Shown here one piece after another: positions 15,309-23,379 of a stretch of 30,676 bases of DNA (positions within the stretch are counted from its first letter, which is position 1; each line of letters opens with the position of its first letter). This DNA is from Kingella sp. (in: b-proteobacteria). Lineage in GTDB: Bacteria; Pseudomonadota; Gammaproteobacteria; Burkholderiales; Neisseriaceae. The notes under the pieces are model-generated. The model saw only the letters and a program-made list of their open reading frames with translations. It was not told the DNA's origin and did not search any database. Location: assembly GCF_030527935.1 (NCBI RefSeq), contig NZ_JAUMZV010000026.1, positions 1-30,676 of the forward strand, read 5' to 3'. Made by a program: the position numbers and the translations under genes.

Positions 15309-17582
15309 TTATTTAAACTTCCAATCTACTTTCAGCGAAATATTGCGCGGTTCGCCTAGGAAGTTGTTGATGCCGTTATAGCGCACTTTGTTGCTTTCAA
15401 AATAGCGTTTGTTAAACAGGTTATCGGCAATCAAGCTAACTTGCAGGTTTTCGCTGGGCGCGTATTTCACATCAGCGTGCCACAGCGCGTAGCCGCCTTG
15501 TTTCACATAGCCTAAGCTGCTGGTTTTGCTTTGCGCGCTCACGCCGCCGCCAACTGTCCATTTGCGACCGCCACAAGGCAAATCATAGCTGGTGTGCAGT
15601 CGGAACATATGCTTGGGCGTGTGGCGGCTGAAATTTGCGCCTTGCAAATAAGGCGATACGCTGTTGCGTCCGTTTTCGCCACGCATATATTTGCTGTTGT
15701 TGAGCGTGTAGCCCGCAAAGAGTTTCCAGTTTTCGGTTAGGTTGCCCGAAATTTCCAAATCCAAGCCACGGCTGCGAACGTGTCCTACGTTTTCGTTGTA
15801 CCATTTGTTCAGCGTTGGGAAATACACTTGCACCGAACGGTTTTTCTGGTCAATCTGAAACAGCGCAACGGCGGTATTGAGCTTACGGTTAAACCATTCG
15901 CCTTTCCAGCCGATTTCGTAGTTATTGCCTACCACGGGTTTCAAGTAACGTTCGTTGATGTCTTTATTGCTGTTGGGTTTGAAAATGCTGGTGTAGCTGG
16001 CATACACGCTTTGGCTGGGCGTGATGTCGTAAGTGATGCCGAAATAAGGCACAAAGCGGTTTTTGCGGCGAACGCTGTGTTCATCGGCATCGGAATCGGG
16101 GCGATTGTTCCACCAATCGTAATCGGTTACGCCATCGGCTTTCCATTGGGTGTAGCGCGTGCCTGCGAGAATGTGTAGGTTGTCCAACACGTTAAAGCGT
16201 GTGCCCAGCATCAGGCTGTTGGATGTGATGCGGTTATGGTAGAACGTGCGGTCGTTGTAGTTTGCCCAGTTTGGCTCGGCTTGCTCGCCGCCTGTAAACG
16301 TGCGCGGGTTGTAGGCGCGGCTGTTGCGGATGCGTCGCCATGTGGTGTCGTTGTTTTCACGCGAATAGGTGTAGCCCAAGAACACATCGTGCTTGCGCCC
16401 TAATAGGTCGTATTTGCCGTTTAGGTTGAGCTGGATATTGGCTTGGTGTCCGCCGTTTTGGTAGTTTTGGAAGTTTTGCGTGCTCAATGTGCCGCCTGCG
16501 GGCAAGCCTCGGTAGGTGGTGCTGGCGTTGTAGATTGCGCCAAGACGGCTGGTGGATTTGCTGTATATGTAGTTGAACTTGGCGGTTGCCACCCAATCAT
16601 CGTTGAAATAATGTTCCAACTCGGCAAAGGCGTTGGTTTTGCGGAATTTGGCGTGTGTCCAGTCGTAGCCCAGATAGGTATCGGTGTTAAAGCCTGCATC
16701 GCCACCGCCCACGCTCATCGGCACGCCGAAATAATCGGGCGTTTCGGTGTGGCGTTGGTGGAGCAAGCCTGCGGTTACTTTGGTGTTTTCGCCGATGTGT
16801 CCTTCTAATACGCCGTAGAACAAGCCCAAATCACCTTTGTCGTTGTCTTTATTGCCCCTGCTGCGCTCGCCCACAATCACGCTGCGCCCGCGCAAGGTTT
16901 GGGATGGGTTCAGGCTGCCTGAAACGTCTAACGTGGCGCGGGCTTTGCCAAAGCGGTTTACCAGCAAATCGCCTTGAATTTGCGTTTGCGCGGTGGGTTT
17001 TTTGCGCACGGCGTTTACTGTGCCACCAGGTTCGCCGTTTACTTGGGTTAAACCTGTTGCGCCACGCACCACTTCAATATGGTCATAAATGCTCAAATCG
17101 TACAGGCTTTGCGCATCGCGGTAAGGGTTGCCAGACGAGCCTGCCACGGTGGTGGAAACGCCGTCTTCTTCAATTTGGTCAACATAAAAACCGCGCGATT
17201 GGAAGCGATAACGCCCTGATTCGCGTAGCACGTTTACGCCTGTGGTGGTTTTGAGTGCGTCTTTCAGGCTGCTGATGCCGCGGTCGTTAAGCTGGGTTTT
17301 GGTAATCACGCTCACCGATTGCGGCGTTTCTTTGGGTGTCAATGCCAAGCCTGTGGTGGTTTTCATCGCCGAAGTGGTGTAGCTGTCTTTGTTTTCCGTG
17401 CGCGTGCTGCGGTTTACGGCGGAAACGGTAACGTTTTGCAGCGTTTGCGTTTGTTGTGTCTGTTGTGTCGGCGCGCTGTTTTCGCTGGCAGCGGGCGGGG
17501 CGGTTTCATCGGCGGCTTGCGCGGCAAGGCTGAACAATGCAGCAGATACGCTGGCGGCAAGCCATGTTTTGCGGATGGTCAT
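15309..17582 (-). CDS. TonB-dependent ferric-siderophore receptor (FhuE/FpvA-like)
   Basis: The 757-residue outer-membrane receptor imports a ferric siderophore using TonB energy. A signal peptide (residues 1-24, cut after AQA) is followed by a Gln/Thr-rich linker and a TonB-box-like TLQNVTVSA. The plug domain runs about 80-200 (TPQSVSVITKTQLNDRGISS, SRGFYVDQIEEDG, YDHIEVVRGATGLTQVNGEP, GGTVNAVRKKPT), and a 22-strand-type barrel follows. Plug wording resembles hydroxamate-type receptors (FhuE, FpvA, FoxA), but the ligand is not certain. ATG 17582 is chosen with GAAAG upstream; a TTG 15 bases earlier is less likely. The protein ends KFK, whereas most barrels end in an aromatic residue. Upstream DNA is AT-rich, but I see no good Fur box there. 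DUS at 16909 is in frame. Confidence 0.92.
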   Translation of the reverse strand: MTIRKTWLAASVSAALFSLAAQAADETAPPAASENSAPTQQTQQTQTLQNVTVSAVNRSTRTENKDSYTTSAMKTTTGLALTPKETPQSVSVITKTQLNDRGISSLKDALKTTTGVNVLRESGRYRFQSRGFYVDQIEEDGVSTTVAGSSGNPYRDAQSLYDLSIYDHIEVVRGATGLTQVNGEPGGTVNAVRKKPTAQTQIQGDLLVNRFGKARATLDVSGSLNPSQTLRGRSVIVGERSRGNKDNDKGDLGLFYGVLEGHIGENTKVTAGLLHQRHTETPDYFGVPMSVGGGDAGFNTDTYLGYDWTHAKFRKTNAFAELEHYFNDDWVATAKFNYIYSKSTSRLGAIYNASTTYRGLPAGGTLSTQNFQNYQNGGHQANIQLNLNGKYDLLGRKHDVFLGYTYSRENNDTTWRRIRNSRAYNPRTFTGGEQAEPNWANYNDRTFYHNRITSNSLMLGTRFNVLDNLHILAGTRYTQWKADGVTDYDWWNNRPDSDADEHSVRRKNRFVPYFGITYDITPSQSVYASYTSIFKPNSNKDINERYLKPVVGNNYEIGWKGEWFNRKLNTAVALFQIDQKNRSVQVYFPTLNKWYNENVGHVRSRGLDLEISGNLTENWKLFAGYTLNNSKYMRGENGRNSVSPYLQGANFSRHTPKHMFRLHTSYDLPCGGRKWTVGGGVSAQSKTSSLGYVKQGGYALWHADVKYAPSENLQVSLIADNLFNKRYFESNKVRYNGINNFLGEPRNISLKVDWKFK

Positions 17583-17885
17583 GTTGGTTTCTTTCAAAAA
17601 TAGGTTAAAAAAAGGTGTGTTCTAAATAAAAAAGCACGACATCATAATTCATTTTGCTTAACGGTTGATAACAATTGGCAAAATATTTTTGTTTTCAGAC
17701 TGCTCTAAATTTACGTTTCGTTACAGATGGTGTACCATGCGCAGGCTTTTCATTTTTATCGCGCAGCAGGCACAACCGTTGCGCGATTTGATAAAGCCGC
17801 CGTTTCCAAACGAGACCGCCCCTTTGTCAGGCAGGTGAAAATCAACCCATTCTCTTTTTAATCTTTTGAAAGCAAAGGAAATCTC
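17583..17885. promoter_or_regulatory. Divergent control region between the TonB receptor gene and ilvC
   Basis: AT-rich DNA near the receptor start contains TATGAT as a possible -10 for the minus strand (17647-17652 region). A perfect 12-base palindrome ATGGTGTACCAT lies at 17727-17738 and a hairpin TCGCGCA/TGCGCGA at 17759-17786. Either could be a regulator site or leader structure; I cannot assign one. ilvC has AAGGAAA 5 bases before its ATG. Confidence 0.4.
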
Positions 17886-18899
17886 ATGAAAGTTTATTAC
17901 GATAAAGATGCTGATTTATCCCTAATCAAAGGCAAAACCGTTGCCATTATTGGCTATGGCTCGCAAGGTCATGCGCACGCTGCCAATTTGAAAGACAGCG
18001 GCGTGAACGTGATGGTGGGTTTGCGTCAAGGCGCGTCTTGGAACAAAGCCGTTGCGGCGGGTTTTGATGTGCGCACCGTTGCCGAAGCCACCAAAGCGGC
18101 AGACGTGGTGATGATTTTGCTGCCCGATGAAAACCAACCGCTTGTTTACAAAAACGAAATCGCGCCCAATTTGAAAGATGGCGCAGCGTTGGCGTTTGCC
18201 CACGGCTTTAATGTGCACTACAACCAAATCGTTGCGCCCAAAGGCGTGGACGTGATTATGATTGCGCCCAAAGGGCCGGGGCACACCGTGCGCAGCGAAT
18301 TTTTGAAAGGCGGCGGCGTGCCATCTTTGATTGCCGTGCATCAAGATGCAACGGGCAAAGCGCGTGATATTGCTTTATCTTACGCGGCGGCAAACGGCGG
18401 CACCAAAGGCGGCGTGATTGAAACCGACTTCCGTCAAGAAACCGAAACCGATTTGTTTGGCGAGCAAGCCGTGTTGTGCGGCGGCTTGGTTGAGCTGATT
18501 AAAACAGGCTTTGAAACGCTGACCGAAGCGGGCTACGCGCCCGAAATGGCGTATTTTGAATGCTTGCACGAGATGAAGCTGATTGTGGATTTGATTTACG
18601 AAGGCGGCATTGCCAACATGAATTACTCCATTTCCAACAACGCGGAATTTGGCGAATACGTTACGGGCGTGGAAGTCATCAACCAGCAATCGCGCGAAGC
18701 AATGCGCAATGCGCTAAAACGCATCCAATCGGGCGAATACGCCAAAATGTTCATCACCGAAGGCGCGACCAACTACCCCAGCATGACGGCGCGTCGTCGC
18801 CAAAATGCGGCGCATCCTGTGGAACAAATCGGCGCACAACTGCGTGGCATGATGCCTTGGATTAGCAAAAACAAATTGGTGGACCAAGATAAAAACTAA
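17886..18899 (+). CDS. ilvC: Ketol-acid reductoisomerase (NADP+)
   Basis: It converts acetolactate and acetohydroxybutyrate to dihydroxy acids in valine, leucine and isoleucine synthesis. The 337-residue length is that of class I enzymes. The N-terminal Rossmann motif GYGSQGHAHAANLKDSGVNV is followed by MIAPKGPGHTVRSEF. The metal-binding helices carry ETDFRQETETDLFGEQAVLC, where the Asp and Glu ligands sit, and ECLHEMKLIVDLIYEGGIA. Unlike many neisserial loci, no ilvI/ilvH lies upstream; the gene appears monocistronic with its own terminator. Codon use is G-richer than in the first 8 kb. Confidence 0.97.
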   Translation: MKVYYDKDADLSLIKGKTVAIIGYGSQGHAHAANLKDSGVNVMVGLRQGASWNKAVAAGFDVRTVAEATKAADVVMILLPDENQPLVYKNEIAPNLKDGAALAFAHGFNVHYNQIVAPKGVDVIMIAPKGPGHTVRSEFLKGGGVPSLIAVHQDATGKARDIALSYAAANGGTKGGVIETDFRQETETDLFGEQAVLCGGLVELIKTGFETLTEAGYAPEMAYFECLHEMKLIVDLIYEGGIANMNYSISNNAEFGEYVTGVEVINQQSREAMRNALKRIQSGEYAKMFITEGATNYPSMTARRRQNAAHPVEQIGAQLRGMMPWISKNKLVDQDKN

Positions 18900-18938
18900 T
18901 CTGGATTAAATCCTGTTAGGCAGCCTGAAAAAACAAAA

Positions 18939-18967
18939 CCGTTTGGTGTTCTGCCAAACGGCTTTTT
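18939..18967 (+). terminator. Rho-independent terminator of ilvC
   Basis: CCGTTTGG, seven bases, CCAAACGG, then CTTTTT. Close relatives of this hairpin recur at 20961, 21373 and 26654. A DUS precedes it at 18918. Confidence 0.85.
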
Positions 18968-19033
18968 ATTGCGGGATGGATTGGATTTCAGGCTGCTTAA
19001 TCCCACCACAACCGTTTACTATTGCCACTCTCT

Positions 19034-19414
19034 CCCCTACGTCCAGCCGAACGGAGCATCCTTTTTTCGGGAAAAAGCGTGCGCTTGTCCGACGACGCAC
19101 GAAGTGCGGCTAGTTCGCACGCGCCGGAAAAAGGATGCGCAGTGAGGGAAGTTCGCGCAGCGAACCTGCACGTCGGGGTCACCTTTCTTTTGCTTTGAAC
19201 CTGTATTCATTATCCGCGCGAATAGATTTTGCGTCATAAAAGCATGGATACAAGGCGCAAAGCGCAGCAAGGTGGGCACCTTGCGAGCATTTGCAACGCC
19301 GTAGCCATGTTTTTAGGGCGTGAAAGCTATCGTGTGGATGATGAATGCAGGTTCACACTTTGGCGAAGCAAAGAAAAGTAAGTGCCCCGCTGGCATGAAG
19401 CGCATGGTAAAAGC
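19034..19414 (+). repeat. ~225 bp structured repeat, copy 2, interrupted by a MITE-like element
   Basis: Same start and end as copy 1 (CCCCTACGTCC to GCATGGTAAAAGC). A 158 bp palindromic element sits where copy 1 has the ACTTTTC segment between TTTTGCTT and TTTGGCGAAG. It lies between ilvC and the glycosyltransferase gene. The rest of 18900-19548 holds the ilvC terminator, a DUS variant near 18985, an AGCTTCGCAACTC fragment near 19450 and a DUS at 19501. Confidence 0.8.
19197..19354. mobile_element. Palindromic MITE-like element, copy 2 (type B)
   Basis: 158 bp, starting GAACCTGTATTCATTATCC and ending GATGAATGCAGGTTC, with a centre GCAAGGTGGGCACCTTGC. It is nearly identical, in opposite orientation, to the copy at 26267-26424, and both sit at the same position of the host repeat. 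No clean 3-base duplication is seen at its edges. Confidence 0.8.
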
Positions 19415-19548
19415 AATACCCAATAACCACAAAGCACCAACCTTGTTTTAGCTTCGCAACTCGCTGAGCCACACAGGCTGGCTCTGATGTTTTACTCGTT
19501 TTCAGGCTGCCTATTTTGTTGTCATTATCTCTTACCACGTTTACGCCC

Positions 19549-20346
19549 ATGCTAGACATCATCATCCCCTGCTACAACGCCGCCCACACCCTGTTCCGCG
19601 CCGTGCAAAGCTGCCTGAACCAACCCGAAGCCCAGCACATTTGGCTGATAGACGATGCTTCCACCGACCACACTTGGCAAACCATTTTGCAGTTGCAACA
19701 ACAGTTCCCGCACAAAATTCAGGCTTTCAGGCTGCCTGAAAACAGGGGCGCGGCGCAAGCGCGAAACTGGGGCGCAATGCAAAGCCAAGCCGAGCTGATT
19801 GCCTTTTTGGATGCGGACGATGAATACCAGCAGGGCGCGTTATCCGCCGCGTGTTTTTCGTTTCAACAATTTGATTTTTTGGGACTGGTTCGCCTGCGCT
19901 TGCAAGCGGTGGGGCTGCCTGAACACTATCGCGCGCAGCCCGATTTTGCGCGGGCGTGGCACAGCGTGCAGATGACGGTGGGCGGCAACACGGTGTTTCG
20001 CCGTGTGTTTTTCTTGGCATGTGGCGGCTTTCCGCATGATGATTTGTTTCGCCAATTTGGTGGCGAAGATGGCGCGTTGGGCTTGGCAACGGTAGGCAGC
20101 AGCGTGGTTGGCACGCTGTTTGATGAACACGAGCCTGCGGTGTTGCACCATTGGCGCGATGGCATTCACGCCGCGCATTTGCTGGATGCGATTTTGTTTC
20201 GGCGCAACCCGCGCGCTGTGGGTGCACACGATTTAGACCGCGCCAACCAAGTAACGCAGCGCATCCAAACGCAATTAGGCAGCCTGAAAACCATTCTTGC
20301 CGCGCCGCAAACGGGCGTGATGCCTTTGCTGGTGGAGCGTAAATAG
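19549..20346 (+). CDS. Family 2 glycosyltransferase (GT-A fold)
   Basis: The 265-residue predicted cytoplasmic transferase uses a nucleotide sugar to extend a glycan; acceptor and sugar are unknown. It opens LDIIIPCYNAAHTL, then the nucleotide-binding acidic pair in LIDDASTD (D35-D36), the ENRGAAQARNWG loop, and the metal-binding DxD in FLDADDE (D88-A-D90). The C-terminal half (GGNTVFRRVFFLACGGFPHD then GGEDGALG) fits GT2 acceptor-side motifs. ATG 19549 is chosen because the earlier TTG frame start translates the DUS flank. Inside the gene a DUS palindrome (19726) encodes FRLPENRG, exactly at a conserved loop, and another (20277) encodes GSLK. No sugar gene cluster surrounds it. Confidence 0.85.
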   Translation: MLDIIIPCYNAAHTLFRAVQSCLNQPEAQHIWLIDDASTDHTWQTILQLQQQFPHKIQAFRLPENRGAAQARNWGAMQSQAELIAFLDADDEYQQGALSAACFSFQQFDFLGLVRLRLQAVGLPEHYRAQPDFARAWHSVQMTVGGNTVFRRVFFLACGGFPHDDLFRQFGGEDGALGLATVGSSVVGTLFDEHEPAVLHHWRDGIHAAHLLDAILFRRNPRAVGAHDLDRANQVTQRIQTQLGSLKTILAAPQTGVMPLLVERK

Positions 20347-20413
20347 GCAGGCTGAAACGTTTACTTACCCCTTTTCAGGCTGCCATCCATGTGTTTTGCC
20401 AAGGTCTCTATCT

Positions 20414-20920
20414 ATGAACGCTTCTTTTGTTTTAACGGTTGCCATTCTGCTGCTGATTTTTGTTGCGCTGCCGATTTTGCTGCTGCGCCGCCGCAACCGA
20501 AATCCTTTTTTGGCGAAAAACCCCAAGCTGCCCTATTTGCGCCGCCCGCTGATGACGGCAACGGAAATGGATGTCTATATCACGCTGCTGGAAGCCTTGC
20601 CCGATTACATGGTGTTTAGTCAAGTGCAGGCTTCGCGTGTGTTGGAAGTGCCTAAAAGCCGCGAGACATATTATTGGTTTAATTTTGTGAGCCGTTTGAG
20701 CTATGACTTTGTGATTTGCCGCGCCGATAGCACGCCGATTGCGGTGATTGAAGTGGACGATAGAACGCACGAGCTGCCCGAGCGGCAGGAAGCGGATAAT
20801 CGCAAGAACAAGGCAACCGAAGCGGCGGGCGTGGCGGTGATTCGCTGGCTGGTGGGGGAAACGCCGAGACATGAAGCGATTGCGAAGTTGATTCGGCGGA
20901 TTGATAGGAAGAGTGGTTAG
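20414..20920 (+). CDS. Membrane-anchored DUF2726 protein (predicted nuclease-like fold)
   Basis: The 168-residue product has one N-terminal membrane segment (residues 4-25) followed by RRRNRN, so the domain is probably cytoplasmic. The DUF2726 region (about 45-165) carries DFVICRADSTPIAVIEVDD then RTHE, the family's D...ExD...H pattern (D98, E113, D115, H119), and a basic helix RQEADNRKNKATEAAGV. DUF2726 is related to PD-(D/E)XK nuclease folds; activity is unproven. ATG 20414 has AAGG nine bases upstream. It follows the glycosyltransferase by 67 bases with no full DUS hairpin in between, so the two may be co-transcribed. A strong terminator follows. Confidence 0.82.
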   Translation: MNASFVLTVAILLLIFVALPILLLRRRNRNPFLAKNPKLPYLRRPLMTATEMDVYITLLEALPDYMVFSQVQASRVLEVPKSRETYYWFNFVSRLSYDFVICRADSTPIAVIEVDDRTHELPERQEADNRKNKATEAAGVAVIRWLVGETPRHEAIAKLIRRIDRKSG

Positions 20921-20960
20921 CGGGATAAAGGCAGCCTGAAAATCAATTTATCCTGCAATA

Positions 20961-20998
20961 AAAACCGTTTGGCGCAATACCAAACGGTTTTGTTTTTT
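20961..20998 (+). terminator. Rho-independent terminator of the DUF2726 gene
   Basis: AAAACCGTTTGG, seven bases, CCAAACGGTTTT, then GTTTTTT. Preceded by a DUS at 20929. Confidence 0.88.
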
Positions 20999-21014
20999 CA
21001 GGATGAAACCTTTG

Positions 21015-21042
21015 CCTGCGTAGCGAAGCGGAGTTGCGAAGC
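21015..21042. repeat. DUS-linked short repeat (AGCTTCGCAACTCC type), inverted
   Basis: GCCTGCGTAGCGAAGCGGAG then TTGCGAAGC, complement of the copies at 11848 and 24402. Confidence 0.6.
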
Positions 21043-21081
21043 CAAAACAAGGTTAGTGCCTTATGGTTGGCTTTGAGTGAA

Positions 21082-21307
21082 GCTTTAACCATGCGCTTCG
21101 TGCCAGCGGGGCACTTACTTTTCTTTGCTCCGCCAAAGAAAAGTAAGCAAAAGAAAGGCGACCCCGACGTGCAGGTTCGCTGCGCGAACTTCCCTCACTG
21201 CGCATCCTTTTTCCGGCGCGTGCGAACTAGCCGCACTTCGTGCGTCGTCGAACAAGCGCACGCTTTTTCCCGAAAAAAGGATGCTTCGTTCGGCTGGACG
21301 TAGGGGA
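21082..21307 (-). repeat. ~225 bp structured repeat, copy 3 (no insertion)
   Basis: Inverted relative to copies 1 and 2 and uninterrupted, from GCTTTAACCATGCG to GGACGTAGGGG. It lies between the convergent DUF2726 and ABC transporter genes, so it may take part in separating their transcripts. The 489-base gap 20921-21409 also holds the terminators at 20961 and 21371 and the short repeat at 21015; no gene is seen. Confidence 0.8.
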
Positions 21308-21370
21308 ATGGGTGGTAGTAGTAAACGGTTGTGATGGGATTAAGCAGCCTGAAAACCAATCTATCCAGTA

Positions 21371-21403
21371 AAAAAACCGTTTGGCTAAACAGCAAACGGT
21401 TTT
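21371..21403 (-). terminator. Terminator of the second ABC transporter gene
   Basis: AAAACCGTTTG and CAAACGGTTTT around nine bases, with AAAAAA on the left (T-run on the minus strand). It lies 7 bases from the minus-strand stop and could work in both directions. Confidence 0.75.
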
Positions 21404-21409
21404 ATGTTT

Positions 21410-23098
21410 TCAGGCTGCCTTAGCTGCCTTCTCCGCCCTAAACCCGCTCAAATCCAGCACTTCATCAAACAAATCCACCAATTCGTTTTGATGGCTGACC
21501 ACGACAACGGTGCTGTTGGGCAGGCGCGTTTTTAGCAGCATAAGCAGGCGGCGGGCGGTGGGCAGGTCTAGCGCGCTGGTGTTTTCGTCTAAATACAGGT
21601 AATCGGGCGCGGCAAACAGGGCGCGGGCGATGGCGATGCGTTGCTGTTCGCCGCCTGATAGGGTGTGCGCCCAGTTCACATCGGGGGCGTGAAGCTGCGG
21701 GATGTATTTTTCCAGCCCTACGTCTGATAGCAAGGCGGCGTAGTCGGCTTCGGGCTGGGCTTCGCGCGGGTAGCTGATGATTTCGGCGAGCGTGCCTTTG
21801 CCTAGATAGGTGCGCTGGGGCAACAGCAGGCTGCTGCCGTGCGGGCGTTGCCAGTCGCCATCGTAGTCCACCCATAAGCCGCCGATGGTGCGCAGCAGGG
21901 TGGATTTGCCCAAGCCGCTTTGCCCTGCTAGGCGCGTCCATTTGCCTGCGCTGATGCGGGCTTGCACGTTTTGCAAGATGGCTTCGCCTTGCGGGGTGTA
22001 GAGATTGAGCTGGTTGAGCTGCAAGTCTTCGCCTGCGGGGGCGGCGCGGTCGCGGTTTTGCTCGGCTTCAATGTTGTGGCGGAACTGGCTTAACCGCTGC
22101 ACGGTCGCGCTCCATTCGGGCAAGATGGTGTAGGCAAACACAAACCAGCTAATAGAATTAAACACGGCGGAAAAGGCGTTTCGGATTTGCATCAGGCTGC
22201 CTAGGGTTAGGGTTTTGGCGATGATGAGCGGCACAGAAGCCACCACGGGCAGCATCAGTGAGAAGCGGTCGTAGCCTGTGGTAAACAAGCCAAGGCGCAA
22301 TTCGGCGTTCATGATTTTTTTCCAGTTTTGCATGATGCGGGCAAACTCGGTTTTCAGGCTGCCTGTTTCGCGGTGTTCGCCTTGATACAGGGCGATTTGC
22401 TCGGCGTTGTCGTGTTTGCGCACCAGCGATGCGCGGAAATCGGCTTCAAATTTTTGCTGCGCGTAGTTGAGTGCGTGCAGTTTATGCCCGATAACTTGGG
22501 TGAACAGCGTGCCAAACAGGGCGTAGGCAACCACCACCCAAACCAAATAGCCTGTGATGGTGTAGCTGCTGCCGAATAGATTAAACGTGTGCGTGCCGCT
22601 CAATCGCCACAGGATTTGCGAGAACGAATAAAGCTGGGCAAGATTGGTGAGCAGCGAGATAAACAGCTCTATGGTGCGCGAGACGAAGATGTTGATGTCA
22701 TCAGCGATGCGCTGGTCTGGGTTGTCGGTGCTTTGTTTCAGCGCGATGCGGTAGTAGGCGCGTTTGGCAAACCAGTTGCCCAAAAATTGCTCGGTTAGGT
22801 AGTTACGCCATTTGATAATCAACAGCTTGCGCAGCCATGCGCGGGCAACGCTGGCTAGGATAAAGATGCCGACATACATTAAATATTCGCCGATTAGCCC
22901 GTATATCACGCGCGCTTGGCTGGCGGAGAACAGCGTGTCGTAAAAGCCTTTGCTCCATTCGGTGATGAGCACGTTGATTTTGACCACGCCAAAGCCGAGC
23001 GAAACGAGCACGATAAGGATGCCCCACGAGAGCGGGTTTTTGCTGTTGAGCCAGTAGTCTTTGATGAAGTAGTAGAAGTTTTTGATTAGGGTTTTCAT
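21410..23098 (-). CDS. ABC_membrane_2 type ABC transporter, permease fused to ATPase (SbmA/BacA/YddA-like), copy B
   Basis: The 562-residue half transporter has the same plan as the gene at 12616: about six membrane segments, then an ATPase domain. Walker A is GQSGLGKSTLLR, the Q-loop LLLPQRTYLGKG, signature LSGGEQQRIAIARALF, Walker B YLYLDENTSALDL (Asn where the partner has Pro), and switch His VVSHQNE. STDNPDQRIADDINIFVSRT and LITEWSKGFYDTL are ABC_membrane_2 motifs. Substrate unknown; relatives move peptides or vitamin-like solutes. ATG 23098 is preferred over 23152 because the extra residues are not protein-like, though no ribosome-binding site is clear. The last Lys-Ala-Ala codons and TGA stop are a perfect DUS (21409-21420). 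Confidence 0.88.
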   Translation of the reverse strand: MKTLIKNFYYFIKDYWLNSKNPLSWGILIVLVSLGFGVVKINVLITEWSKGFYDTLFSASQARVIYGLIGEYLMYVGIFILASVARAWLRKLLIIKWRNYLTEQFLGNWFAKRAYYRIALKQSTDNPDQRIADDINIFVSRTIELFISLLTNLAQLYSFSQILWRLSGTHTFNLFGSSYTITGYLVWVVVAYALFGTLFTQVIGHKLHALNYAQQKFEADFRASLVRKHDNAEQIALYQGEHRETGSLKTEFARIMQNWKKIMNAELRLGLFTTGYDRFSLMLPVVASVPLIIAKTLTLGSLMQIRNAFSAVFNSISWFVFAYTILPEWSATVQRLSQFRHNIEAEQNRDRAAPAGEDLQLNQLNLYTPQGEAILQNVQARISAGKWTRLAGQSGLGKSTLLRTIGGLWVDYDGDWQRPHGSSLLLPQRTYLGKGTLAEIISYPREAQPEADYAALLSDVGLEKYIPQLHAPDVNWAHTLSGGEQQRIAIARALFAAPDYLYLDENTSALDLPTARRLLMLLKTRLPNSTVVVVSHQNELVDLFDEVLDLSGFRAEKAAKAA

Positions 23099-23189
23099 GG
23101 GTGGGGTTTGGGGAGTGAGGTGGATGGGATGGTTTTGGGGCTGCTTTGGCAAAACCTAAAATGAAACAAGGAATAGTTAAACTGTCGTC

Positions 23190-23286
23190 ATTCCCGCGCA
23201 GGCGGGAATCTTGGTTAATCTTAAACAATGGCTTGTTTTTACAATCATTTATGAATATCAAACAAGATTCCCGCCTGCGCGGGAAT
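23190..23286. repeat. dRS3-flanked NIME-like unit
   Basis: dRS3 palindromes 23190-23209 (ATTCCCGCGCAGGCGGGAAT) and 23267-23286 enclose 57 bases with recognisable similarity to 11751-11807. A DUS follows at 23304, as after the truncated copy near 69. Confidence 0.75.
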
Positions 23287-23338
23287 GACGGCATTTCTTA
23301 TTTTTCAGGCTGCCTAATGTTGCGCACGATTATGTTAG

Positions 23339-23372
23339 GCAGCCTGCGTAGCGAAGCGGAGTTGCGAAGCTA
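23339..23372. repeat. DUS-linked short repeat (AGCTTCGCAACTCC type), inverted
   Basis: GCAGCCTGCGTAGCGAAGCG then GAGTTGCGAAGC, ending 8 bases before the mntP stop. Confidence 0.6.
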
Positions 23373-23379
23373 AAACGGG

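Noticed and set aside
17583..17720. Fur box before the TonB receptor
   Set aside because: GATAACAATTGGCAAAATA shares only the first bases with the consensus; not good enough to call.
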